A model generated the notes under the pieces. The model made no database searches. It was not told the DNA's origin and saw only the letters and a list, made by a program, of their open reading frames with translations. Of a stretch of DNA of 64,000 nucleotides, positions 11,930 through 23,135 are shown one piece after another. Each line of letters opens with the position of its first letter. Positions within the stretch are counted from its first letter, which is position 1. The stretch comes from Acorus gramineus (lineage: Eukaryota > Streptophyta > Magnoliopsida > Acorales > Acoraceae): the NCBI GenBank assembly GCA_030737835.1, contig CM060855.1, positions 11,379,927-11,443,926 on the forward strand, written 5' to 3'. The translations under genes and the position numbers were made by a program.

Positions 11930-12784
11930 AGGAAAATCGATCTAACTCCCTGAAAACTTATGAAAATCAGAAAAAGTGCCGGTAAAATTGGTAAATCCCC
12001 TCAGGTCCCGATTTTATTAGATAATATTTATTTTAGTCCCTATAACTTACCAGATGTATGGTTAACCCTAACTATGCATGGTAAATTACTGTTATACCAT
12101 TTTAAAATTTATTTTCTTTGTTAAAAAAAATTGATATAACTCCCTTAAAACTTTTGAAAATTGAAAAAAGTCCCTCTGAAATTTAAAAATCGTCTTAACT
12201 GCCTGAAATCTTATAAAAATCATAAAAAATCAATGCGATTATCTAAAAATATATACTGATTTATTTAAATTGTATTAAACAAATTATAGTTTTATAGTCA
12301 AGGTGTTATGCTTTTTATTGCTAGTAATTTTGAGTTAAGAATGTATTATAGAATTTTGATTTGGTTTTTAAATTATTTTCTCTACTGATTTTGTGTTAAT
12401 GAAATTGTAATTTTTTTTTGTTTAGTCTCTGTAATGAGATTGAAGATGAAAAAATGTTGAAAAATGACTCAATTTTGTAGATTAATTGAGGTTCGACAGA
12501 TTTTTTTTTTTTTACAAATGCGGATGACATTTTTAGACATAAGGATGTTGAAAAATGACGGGGGTACTTTTGTCTTACAAAATAAATAAATTTGATTTTA
12601 TAAAGTTTATAGAGATTGAATCCAATTTGAGTAAGTTTCTGATAACTTATTTCAATATACTCTTGACTAAGAGACTAAATTCGTTAACCATATACACTTT
12701 ATGAGGATCTAGAATGATTTTCTGATTTTAGAGGGACTTTTTGTGATTTCAAGAAGATTTTAGGGAGTTAAGAAGATTTTTCCC
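11930..12784. mobile_element. Mutator-like MITE with iterated terminal motif
   Basis: The left end AGGAAAATCGATCTAACTCC and the right end in reverse complement, GGGAAAAATCTTCTTAACTC, match over about 50 bases. A 9-bp duplication TAAAAAAAA flanks it (11921-11929 and 12785-12793); its low complexity weakens that evidence. The terminal motif TAACTCCCTxAAAA..GAAAAT..AAAAAGT recurs inside near 12135 and 12190. No coding frame. Confidence 0.65.
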
Positions 12785-12793
12785 TAAAAAAAA

Positions 12794-13053
12794 GGGAGAG
12801 TGATGATTAGAGTGCAACACCCTCCAAAAATGAATTTCATTCAAGCATGAAGGGTCTAGGCTTGGGTTGGAGATGCTCTTAGGAATATGTATTTTTATTA
12901 TTTATTGACATTGAGATATAATGAATCGATGAAGCTACTTTATTACCCCTGTCAAAATAGAAGTAATAGAACAAAAAGTCATTTCAATTTCAAGAATATT
13001 ACAAGGATACAAAAGTATTTTTTCTGAAAATAAAAGTAATAAAAGGGATCATT
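12794..13053. other. Intergenic DNA
   Basis: AT-rich sequence between two transposon remnants; nothing recognisable. Confidence 0.4.
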
Positions 13054-13552
13054 ATGTCATTTCAAAAATGTTGTAGCCCCCGTTTGGATACAGAACATGA
13101 CTTATTATTTGATATACACTTATTCCAGCATAAGTGAGTATAAATAAAAATAAATGATTTTGTGTTTAGTTGTGTTTGAATTATTTTTGTTGAGAAGTGT
13201 AATAATAATTTTTTTGTTGTTTAGGTAAAATGTAAATAAAGTGTGAATAAAGATTTATAAAAAGTGAAAAAATAATGATAATTGATATGACATGTGATTT
13301 ATCAGAGGTAATGACAATTGATTTAATAGTGGACTGACATATTATTTGTGTAGAATAACTTGGAATAATTTTAATTCTAGGGGTTGGTTGGAATCCATAT
13401 ACCAGTTTATTCTGACTTAATTTATCCCTGGGTAGTCCCTGCATCTAAACAACAAAAAAACAGATATTCTGTTTTATTCTCACTTATTCCCTAGGTTATT
13501 CCATATCCAAAAGAGATCCTTGTGTCATTTCAAAAATGTTGTAGGGTTAGAT
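13054..13552. mobile_element. Tourist-like element between 22-bp direct repeats
   Basis: The element runs about 13076-13518, starting CCCCCGTTTGGATACAG and ending ATTCCATATCCAAAAG. TGTCATTTCAAAAATGTTG (plus TAG) lies at both 13054-13075 and 13531-13552, with further weaker similarity upstream of each copy. The interior (AATCAATTGTCAT-type text on the minus strand) resembles the elements at 46251 and 52603. Confidence 0.5.
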
Positions 13553-14267
13553 AAGGTAAATCAAAAAAGTTTTTAAACAAGTGTTTGTCTCATACGTTCT
13601 TATATGTACCTCATGTTGCTTAATATAGTGGTAATAGATTACAGCCAGTTTTTAAACAAGTGTTTATTTATCCTGGGACAACTTACAAAAAGTCCCCTCC
13701 TAATGAACAGATATCCTGACATATTATTGAATTTAAGCCACTTTTTGTACAACTTTTTTAGTCCATTCACCATATACCCTAATCCTGGCTCTGCCCAGGG
13801 TCCCATATAACTGAACAAACAACAGGGTTCCTGAGGCTTATCATGGTAATTCCTTCTTCACCAAAATATGGAACAAGATAAGGTTTCAGCTTCTTATTAG
13901 AATATTCCATTTAATCAGTACTAAGTCCTGCCAAATCAGAACAATGAAATCATGTCTAAACAACTTGTACTATTAGATATTCCACGCATATTTGCAGCCT
14001 TTGAAATAAATAAATAAAAGAGCTGAAACACATAAGAAATCAGGCTTCCTGAACTCCCAAGATTGTTCTGTTGAAGGCACTATTGATGAAAATATTACTT
14101 GAAATATAACTTAAAAGGTGAATCTCAACTACAACTGTCACACAGAAAAACATTACACAACTATCACGCAAAGAAGATCCCCTAAGAATTAATGGATGTC
14201 AAAATTGTACTCTTTTTTGTGAAAAAAGTTAGTTTTGCAATCTAACATAGGAATAAAAAATTATTTT
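13553..14267. other. Intergenic DNA
   Basis: No gene or bordered repeat seen. CAGTTTTTAAACAAGTGTTT resembles nearby text at 13570, a small local duplication. Confidence 0.4.
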
Positions 14268-14268
14268 C

Positions 14269-14470
14269 AGTGATCATAACACAATGGTTCAGAATTTAAC
14301 GGTGTTACCAATAAATCTTGGGTTCGAGTCTTGACACTGACTTACCCACCTATTTGTTGACGATTATTTGAAAGAATTTTTCATGAGATCGGAGCAAACA
14401 GGCGAAGATAGCCTTTTCAGCTCAATCGTAAAATCAGCTACGAAGTATCCCTCCCATATATATATATATG
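14269..14470 (+). mobile_element. tRNA-derived SINE, family 1, copy 1
   Basis: An A-box-like TGATCATAACACAATGG (14271-14287) is followed by a good B box GGTTCGAGTC (14321-14330), the internal promoter arrangement for RNA polymerase III. The body (GACTTACCCACCTATTTGTT) and an AT-rich (TA)n tail near 14458 follow. It is about 75-80% similar by eye to the copy at 46370. No cloverleaf forms, so it is not a tRNA gene. Confidence 0.7.
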
Positions 14471-17400
14471 AATAAACCATGCATGATGATCTCAGGGTAT
14501 GCCCATGTTTAATACAAGATTCTTAAAGAGTTTATGAAAATTGACTTGAGAGGATAGTGACTGATAAAATAAAGGAGTATCTTCAGTTTATTAAATGTCA
14601 ACCAACAATCAATGTCTTGATGATGATGATATCTTTACAACCATCTAATATCACCTACCTAGGATGGAATAGAACTTTTTTCCGAGCTGACATCAAAGTT
14701 TAAATATGAGTATTTTGCACCACAGAACAAGTACAAAATCCACAATTTTCTACTGAAAATAATATTCAAGATTGAACTAAAAACCACTCTTTTCGTTTCG
14801 AGGCACTGTTACACAGTCCTCCTTATAAAACACGCATAGTAACGAATTATAATCCATAAAACAAAACGTGTAATTTTTTATTTTTTTTAAAAAAAGTAAT
14901 TCATTAGAATATATATTTCATTTTTTAAAAGTAAATTATGCACTCCTAACAAAAAAAAATTTAAAGCATTAGAGTATTGCATATGGTACCATCCCTAACA
15001 TTTTCCTTTCATAAACGAGTTCCAAATATTTGAAAAAGAGATTTGATTATTTAACAATCCACATCTCTCCCCCCCCCCCTAAGATGTATGCATTCACATG
15101 CGCTCTCATATAAAAAGCATATATGCCCGAGGCTAAAAAATGGAACAAAAGGTGAGGCTTTTCTTTGATAAAAAAACAATGTCAAACAAACAGGAATATC
15201 AACCCAAGCTCTCAAATTCATCATCTGAGCCATGAACCCTTTATATATCTAGCCCAGCAACCCAAAACTTTTTTTCAATAGATCTACACTGTTGTACATA
15301 TCATATATCAAATACACTTCTATGGATCTTGGTTTCAGAGTTTTCATGTCCAAGGACAATTACTACAGATTCATAATATCAGAAGAATAGATTTATGATA
15401 TGTTGTTGGAGCGGCCTTGAGCACTGAAGTGATAGCTTAATTGTAAGAGTGGTATAACCAAACCTAGGACAATCATAACAACACAATTCTGAATGAACTT
15501 TCATGTCCAGATTTCCCTCAAAGACAGCAGAATATATTTTGACACACATTAGAAAGTTTTATAATGGCCATGGAGAATAACTGCAATGGGAAACAAATAG
15601 TATAGAAATAGCATAGATTATTCAACTTAAAAATATTAGAATTATCAGGTCTAGAGTATACTCCTATATCATCAAAGTAGGAAAAAACACTAAATCAAAC
15701 AAGAGAATATTAATCTAAAAATAGTTGCCATACTCCCCATTCTTCACAAAAACTAACACATTATCAATACTGCAACATAACTGCGGCAACAGGTCCTTGA
15801 AATAAAATGGATCCAAACACATTGTTTAGTTCAGCAACAGAAAATTACTTTTTTCCACACATCACCAAAGCCAAACATTAATAACAAGCATTTACAATGT
15901 TATAATATATTTTCACAATGATTTGTATCTTCAAAATGTAAATACCAAATCCTGAAATATATCTATTTAATTAAAATTTAGAGACAAGCTAAAAAAAACC
16001 ACAATAATTTTCTAATACTGGCATTTCCACAATACGACCAATTATTTTGAAAAATCTTTATCAAAACAAAAACCTACAATATTAATAAATTAATAACTAA
16101 TTAATGTGCCATGCAAATAACTTGATTCATCAATCAAAAACCAAAGGCAAGAAAACCCTGATAAGAGGTGGAGATAAGAAAGCTTCTATACAATGAATGC
16201 TCAATGGTTGTGCAATAACCTTTCACCTACACCTAGAAGCCATCATATACTTGGTCTGAAAGAATGTAAATGCACCAATCAAGAGATCACTGCACAATTT
16301 TTAAAATGCAGATGGGATATTGCAGGGGGGAAAAAAGAAGAATGGCATCAATCATGTCCAGCATAATATGCATAGAGGTGCTTAAGCATATAATTCCCTT
16401 CATAATTCCCATTTCTCATGAATGCCAAGACTGCATTTCCTTAATAACAATGGCTTTACCATTGCTATAGACTAAGAATGAGTGTTGTTAAAAATTATGA
16501 CCATTCATGCATTGAACCTACAAATATAAAAGTTGCACTAAATCCAAAGAAAATCCTTGTAACTATTAGTTCCTCAGGAAAAAAAAAATCTTTGCAACAG
16601 CAATGCACAATTGGACATAACATGCCAGCATTTTAGATGCATTCACATCTCCGGAACAACAGAAATTTTTTAAGATGACTGTAGTTTGACAATTAGTCAG
16701 ATATCATATCATCCAACCAAAGAAACATTTCCACCAAAAGGCCAATACAGTATTACAGTGACATCCTAAAACCATTTTTTTCAAAATATCCTAAAACCTT
16801 ATGTGAAAGCAAATAAGATCAAGTAGAAATGTGTTGAGAACATAGCTCCAATAAATTCTGATCCATCCAACAAAAAAATGATCTAAGAACAAATGGTTGA
16901 GAAACAAATGAAGGGGACAGTTAAATTGGAAGCAATCAGACATGCATGGCAACTCGAAATTATGGTAAATAATCAGCTTAACAATTAAAACAGGAAAAGA
17001 ACAAAAACCTACATGTCAAACTTACAGTAATAAACACAGAGAAGGTAAATTTAATTAAAGTTGCATATGAACAAAATCAGCCATAAATAAATTATGATTA
17101 TCTCCAGTGAGGGTTTGATAAATCGCACATAAATAAAAGATATGAAAGAGAAAAAGAGGCAACATAACCGTATAATTCATCACCACATTAACATAAAACA
17201 GAGAAGGGAAAAAAAGAGAGGCAATTAGAAACATGACAACATGCAAAGTGAAGTGCTAAATGAAATAAAAATTCAAATACTTGTCAAAATGTTTACACAA
17301 TGATTAAAAAGAATGAATTCCACCTATGGATAGGCACAATACGAGAAAAGAACACTAGCTAACATTCTACTTTAAAATGCTGTACATAGAATATCAAAAG

Positions 17401-18889
17401 CCTAAAATCTATGGTGAACAGAACAATTTAAATCCTCTTTTTTAAATCATGCACCTTTATATGTACAAAACCCAATATATAAACAATCAGGAATCTGTAG
17501 TGTTTTTTTTTTTAAATAAAATAAAAGAATCTATAATATAAAGTGTACTTAACAGTGAAAGCACTCAACCTACAAATTAAATTTTAGCCAAAAAAGATTA
17601 ATGGCAAACCAAATAATCAAATTCACTTTTGTTATAACACCTATATCAATTAACAAATTCTTTCTTCATAATGCTTTATGTCTGACTCAATTTTGCAAGC
17701 TTCTCCCATCTAAAATTAGAACATAAAAGTCTTAAACCAATTAGAAAAATGATATGATCACCCACCCTTGGTCATAGAATTTTACTTCTACTTACAAGTT
17801 ACAAACAAATTCCAACACACAATAAGAGCACTGAAACTGACATCAAAAGCACCTTCACAGGTCAAATTTGAAATTTAAATTTGTATCCAAAATTACATCT
17901 AAAGTTTTTGTTACCTCGGGAATGTATTACATTTTGACACTGTCTAAACCAAATTATTTCCAATAGAAACCAGCAGCATAGTTCCATAAACTTCTCCTAA
18001 GTGACATGGCATGTCACATGAGAACTATCAACAGCCTAAAGAGGTGAAAAATAGAAAGAATCAACAGCCTAATGATTGCATGGAAAAAATGGACAACTAT
18101 CAAAATTCTTAGATATCCAACCTGGCCAACCAATTTTCAAAAATAGCTTACGCTTTAAATTAACTATAACATAAAAAGAAAAATATGAAACAAAAAGCTG
18201 AAGTTTAATAGCAATTATCTAAAAACCGATTTTTCAAAAGCAAATCAGTTTGTATTTCCAAATGGTACCGAGTTAAATATCAAAAGCAAATACAAAATTT
18301 GAAAGTATCAATAAAATAATATAAAATCACCACAAATACCCTTCTCACTATAACACAACAATAGATGACATTGCAAATTAAGCTTTTCTCTTGCCATTCC
18401 TAAAACATGCACAGTCAAAAAAAAAAAAAAAATGTTAAGTCTCAACTTTACTTTTCAACCAACAAGAAATAACTACAAACTTAATACTCGAAACCATTAG
18501 CCACACATCAATTTTTAAAAAATCAAAACCATAAACACTGAATACATATAATTATACACAAACAAAAGTAATGGTCATAGTTCAAGATACTAATTTCAAA
18601 GAGAAAGATCACCATTAGAGAAATACAAACACCATCATAGAATTCCAAGTCACCCCCCATAGACAACATTCTTTGCACAATGTACACATGCAAATTAACA
18701 CCTTCACATTACACCACCCATCCTCAAAGAAAAGAAAAGAAAAAAAAAAACAAACATCAACGGTAACACAGTCATCCACAAATCAAGAACCCCTAAAAAT
18801 GAAAAATTTCAAAGATCAAGAAGAAAAACCTCCAACTACCGAAACCATTAGCCACCCATTTCCAATTCCACCACCACCACCCCCACCGC
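14471..18889. other. 4.4 kb without a recognised gene, downstream of HMGA
   Basis: AT-rich but fairly complex sequence with no clear transposon ends. The part nearest 18889 must hold the 3' UTR of the minus-strand HMGA gene. Some of the rest could be a non-coding transcript or a 3' UTR intron, but nothing in the sequence decides this. A (A)15 tract lies at 18418-18432. Confidence 0.4.
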
Positions 18890-19529
18890 TCAGTCAAACC
18901 CAACCGCCGCAAAAGGCGACGGCGCCTTCACCTTCGGCGGCCTCCCGCGGCCCCTCTTGACGACCCCACCGACCACTGCCGGCGCGTCCGCGGGGGGCCT
19001 CCCCCCCTTCTTAGGGGGACGACCCCGGGGCCTCGGCAGCCCACCGGCAGCAGCCTTGGCGGCCGCCGCCGCCGCCGCGGCCACGGGGGCCTTGGGGGGC
19101 CGGCCGCGGGGCCTCGGCGAGGAAACGACGGCGTCGACGGGGAGGGTGGTTTTGGGTTTAGGGGGGCGGCCGCGGCCGCGCTTGGGAGGGGCGTCGGGGC
19201 CGGGGCGGAGGTAGTTGTTCTTGACGAGGAGGAGGTCGCCGGACTCCTTCATGCGGTTGAGGTGGTGGGAGAGGAGGTTGGTGTGGCCGGCGGGGAGGTC
19301 GCCGTAGGTGGACTCTATGTATTTGGAGATGGCGGACTTGTTGGAGCCATTCTGGTCGTTGAGGGCGTCGATTGCTTGGAGGATCATCTGATGATCATCA
19401 TAGATCCATCAACAATCAAACTGAAAATATAGAAACCCTAAAAAACAAAAAAAAAACAGAAGAGATAGAGAATGGTACCTCTGAGTATTGAGGAAGAGAA
19501 GGGGGTTTGTTGACCTCCTCAGTAGCCAT
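18890..19529 (-). CDS. HMGA: HMGA-type chromatin protein (H1/H5 domain plus four AT-hooks)
   Basis: Exon 1 is 19529-19479 (MATEEVNKPPSLPQYSE). The intron is 19478-19388 (GTACC..CAG, phase 0). Exon 2 is 19387-18890, giving 182 residues. Residues about 13-85 form a linker-histone-like globular domain (QYSEMILQAIDALND, NGSNKSAISKYIESTYGDLP, LLSHHLNRMKESGDLL). The tail has four AT-hooks with the RGRP core: KRGRGRPPK, RPRGRPPK, RPRGRPPKK and KRGRGRPPK, separated by an Ala-rich run and ending AVGFD. Plant HMGA proteins bind the minor groove of AT-rich DNA in the nucleus and act as architectural chromatin factors. The start choice rests on the MATEE.. opening and the splice join, which restores the conserved LPxYxEMI sequence. 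Exon 2 is strikingly GC-rich against its AT-rich surroundings. Confidence 0.93.
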
Positions 19530-19803
19530 GGAGTGAAAAATTCAAAAAAAAAAAATCTCTCACTCTGGTTTTCTCTCTCTCTCTCTCTGTTTTTTTTTTT
19601 TTTTGGGATGAGATCAAGAAAAGAAAAGGAGGGGGGGTTTTTTTTGGGTTTTTTTTATCTTTGAATGAGTTTGTGTGATTTTTTTTTTTTTTTCTATTAT
19701 TGATTGTGTTTTTTTTTGTAGAGAGGGGGGAGGGGGTGGTTTGGATTTTTTTGTTTTTTTAAAAAGGGAGAGAGAGTAGAGAGTGAGGGGGGAATGGAGG
19801 AGG
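19530..19803 (-). promoter_or_regulatory. HMGA 5' leader / proximal promoter with CT (GA) and T tracts
   Basis: Just upstream of the HMGA ATG (to the right on the plus strand) lie a CT microsatellite at about 19570-19588 and long T runs (A runs on the gene strand) at 19590-19720. GA/CT-rich leaders are common in plant genes. No TATA box is clearly assignable. Confidence 0.45.
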
Positions 19804-19951
19804 AGTGATGGGGATGGACGGTCGGAGATGGAGAAGATGGGTGAGGATCGGAGGGTGGAGGTGCGGATTGGTGACGTAGTGATGGGGATGGACGGTCGGA
19901 GATGGAGAAGATGGGTGAGGATCGGAGGGTGGAGGTGCGGATTGGTGACGT
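19804..19951. repeat. Perfect 74-bp tandem duplication upstream of HMGA
   Basis: Units 19804-19877 and 19878-19951 are identical as read, each starting AGTGATGGGGATGGACGG and ending GGATTGGTGACGT. Each ends in an ACGT core, so the duplication doubles a potential bZIP-type site within about 430 bases of the HMGA start codon. Confidence 0.85.
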
Positions 19952-20092
19952 GGCTGTGGAAAGATGGGTGTAGCGTGGGGTGACTCGCTGGTGAGGATAA
20001 CGGGATGGGTTGGATGGTGAAGGCTTGCTCTATCGACGGATTTGTTTGAATATGGAATGAAATTTAATTTGTTTATTTCTGTTCTTCTTTTA

Positions 20093-22349
20093 TTTTCTGT
20101 TTGAATTTGGAATAAACGGTGGAATAGATGGGAATAAAGGATAATAAGAAAAAAAAAAAATGTTTGGGTGAAGAGAATAAGTGGGTATGGCTATACAGGA
20201 TTATGTGAGAATAAATTGATATTTATATTTCAAATCTCTTACCCCCGTTTGGGAAGTGGAATTGCGTTATTCAGCCCTGATAGTTATACTGGGATAAATA
20301 TTAGTGTTTGGCTGCATTTTTTGTTACATTTTTAGTCTATCTGTGTTTGGTTGCATTTTTTGTTATTCTTATTTATTCTTATTGGGAAACGTAAAATGCA
20401 GATTTTTGGTGTTTGGTTGACCTAGAATAAACTGTGGATAAATGGTTGATAAGGGATGGATAGGGAGTTATTATTTTTAAAATGTCAACTTTGCCCCTGG
20501 AATATATTTTTATGTTTGGTGTAATTGATGAATATAAATAATTAAATCTGGACGGTCCATCTTATGTAATATTTTATGGTGGGCCTTTATATATTTTTTA
20601 CAACTAATCTATGTATTCATTGGTGATTCCAAATGCTTTATGATGATTCTAATTATCCTATATCAATTTAATTATATTTACTCAATGACTTGATCATAAA
20701 TAGAAAAATATATATAAATCATAGGTTGTCCATAAAATTGATAGATTTTATTACACAAGTAACATTGCCAGGCGTGTTGTTGTACCAAATAACACTAGCA
20801 TTCTTATATAAGCCTTCATTTAATTTAATATTGAAATATAAGTTTTTGTTTGGTTAACGTTGATAGATATATATCAAGAACATGATGAATGAAATTAAAT
20901 CTGAACCGTCCATCTTATGTAATATTTTATGGTAGACATTCAAATATGTTTTACAATTACATTCCAATTATGGGTTATGAGTTAATTAAATTTACCCAAT
21001 CAGTTGGCCATAAATAGTAATAAATTAAAATATTATTCTTATCTAATAAAATGACTTTGAATTATTAACAAATTATATTGCCAATATGGCATTCACATTC
21101 TAAATAAGAAATGAGTATAAAAAAGTAACAAACTCATTCCAAACAATCAGTTACTACTGCTAAACTTACATTATATACCTCGGTCATCTATTTCACCAAA
21201 AATTTCATGTTACTTACTTAATGAAATACTACTGAAGGTTGATCAACTTTAATAGTAGGTTAGCTATGAAAGGAATTTTGACCCTACACCACAAATCTCA
21301 TTAACCATATGAATTCCCAAAATAAGCATGAAATTTATTACACAAATAACAAGTTAAGCATAAAATCATTGCACATACCATACGGTGGGGTAGCAAATGA
21401 GATTATTTACCTCGGTTTGGATCTGCGATGAGGTGGATCCACTTCGTCCGAATGCTTCGCCGCCTCCCCCCACTGCCGCGCAAATGCCGATCGTCGCACG
21501 CTTGGTCGTCGTACAACCGGACGCCGCCCTTCACGAGACGGACATGGTGAAGAAACACAAAAACAGTCGGTAGGGTTTTTTGTTTTCAGAGGAGAAGCAG
21601 TGAAGAAGATGAAGTCGGTGGGGAAGATGAAGTCGGTGGGGAAGAAGAAGAGAATTGAAAGTGGGTTTTTGTGTTTCTTTTGATGGGACTAGGAGTACAC
21701 GTGGCAGCATCTGGTTATTTTCAGTGAGGATTTAGGACAGTCAGGATGAACTGGTCCACTGATTAGATGGTGGAAATATAAGATGGGTATATCATTGGAG
21801 TTTGTTAAAGTAAGTGAGAGAATTTTTTTGTAATGATGGTGAGGGGTATTTTTATTCTCAGGAATAGATAAGCCCTGATAAGCTATTCTCCATTTTATTA
21901 GAATTGTTATCAGGCCTTATGCTAGTTTATCCAGGCATTGCTATCGGGGTTTATCCGCCCCAAACAAACAGCGAATAAGGGCTATTCTACTGTTATTCTC
22001 CCCTATTCATTGTTTATGTCAGTTGGCAAACGGGGGGTTATAGAATTGTGTTATTCATCCAATGGTATAAAGAAAATCACTTATCAAATCACATGTCATC
22101 GTATTAAGTCAACTGTCATCACCTCTTATACATCAATGGAGCCCACACGTCAAATCAACTTTTGACACCTTATGCACATTTTATTTTTCATCAACCAAAT
22201 AACTCAACCTTTATTATTATGTTTCCCAATGAGAATAACAAAAAAACACAACCAAACAAAAAATCACGTATTCAATTGATAAAGTTATTTATTCCTGTAA
22301 CAATAGGTATAAAGCTCTAAATAGCTTATGTCTCTATCCAAACGGGTAC
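20093..22349. mobile_element. Tourist-like element split by a second insertion
   Basis: The outer element comprises about 20093-20241 and 22038-22349. The left part (TCTGTTTGAATTTGGAAT.., AGAGAATAAGTGGGTATGGC) and right part (CATCACCTCTTATACATCAA.., CTCTATCCAAACGGGTAC) match the intact copy at 47957-48410. TTA follows the right end. It lies about 560 bases upstream of the HMGA start codon. Confidence 0.7.
20242..22037. mobile_element. 1.8-kb PIF/Harbinger-like element nested in a Tourist copy
   Basis: Ends are CCCCCGTTTGGG (left) and CCCCCCGTTTGCC (right, reverse complement), with TTA at 20239-20241 and 22038-22040. The interior is mostly AT-rich but holds a GC-rich patch at about 21416-21560 followed by GAAGATGAAGTCGGTGGGGA repeats at about 21600-21640. 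No transposase frame is visible. The GC patch could be residual element coding sequence or captured host DNA. Confidence 0.7.
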
Positions 22350-23039
22350 TTAAGATTTTTTTTTAATGTTTTATACAAATTATGGAATAATTTAATTGGT
22401 AATTTTTATTTTTAACCTCATTATATTTTTTAATTTCAAGATTGACCCTGGTCTAATTTTTATTAGAAAATTAGCCTTGGTCAGTTTCAACACTAATCTG
22501 GATTTTTTTTCTCTTTATTTTGGTAAAGAGACTTGATTATAAATCACTCATCCGAGACTGATTACTTCTCTTTGTAAATGTGATTTATAATAACATTTCA
22601 TATTAAATCTCTTTTCATATTTTTTTAAAATGTTAAATTTTAATCTGTTATTTTAAATCTGATTTAAATTTAGATAATCTTATCTTAATTTCAAATTTTA
22701 AATTATTGTTTTATAAAATTTAATTTTAAATCTGATTTGAATTTAGATAATCTTAACTTAATTTTAAATTTTGAATATTATCTAATTTTGAATCTTGAAT
22801 ATTGAAATTTTAATATGGGTAACAAGAAAAAATTCATGATGAATCCATCAAATATATCCATAAATTAAAAAATTTAAGATTGAAGTTGAAGAACATTTAA
22901 AAAATATGTATTTATAGGAAATGTAACAAACCACGTCTTGCAATTAAAACTGGCATGGGGTCAAACATTTTGAAAACAAAAAGGGAAATAATTAAGTATC
23001 CTCAGCATACCCATGTGTTAATTTTAAGTTTCCAATACT
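22350..23039. other. AT-rich intergenic DNA with a local direct repeat
   Basis: TCTGATTTAAATTTAGATAA and TCTGATTTGAATTTAGATAA lie about 65 bases apart (22667 and 22731), a small decayed tandem duplication. No gene recognised. Confidence 0.5.
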
Positions 23040-23135
23040 TTTCAAGTTATCTTTAGATCCCTAAGTTAGTAGAGGCATTATGTTTAGGTCATTCCATGCA
23101 TCAATTAACTTGAGAAACTTTTATTCCATTTTTAC
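23040..23135 (+). repeat. Left member of an inverted repeat pair (partner near 27870-28000)
   Basis: The text CTTTAGATCCCTAAGTTAGT..GCATTATGTTTAGGTC reappears inverted at about 27900-27955 (CTTTAGGTCCCTAAGTTAGT..TATTTTGTTTAGGTC). A CT-rich, leader-like stretch follows each arm inward. It could be the two ends of one 5-kb element or two separate copies of a small element; related text is at 48970-49100. Confidence 0.5.

Noticed and set aside
14321-14330. Possible tRNA gene from the GGTTCGAGTC box
   Set aside because: No acceptor stem or cloverleaf can be drawn; the second copy at 46424 and the AT-rich tail show a SINE.
14471-18889. A hidden minus-strand multi-exon gene downstream of HMGA
   Set aside because: The sequence is complex enough to raise suspicion, but no exon with a recognisable protein family could be read on either strand.
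18957-19214. Plus-strand Gly/Ala/Arg-rich frame across the HMGA exon
   Set aside because: Mirror of the AT-hook and alanine codons on the other strand.
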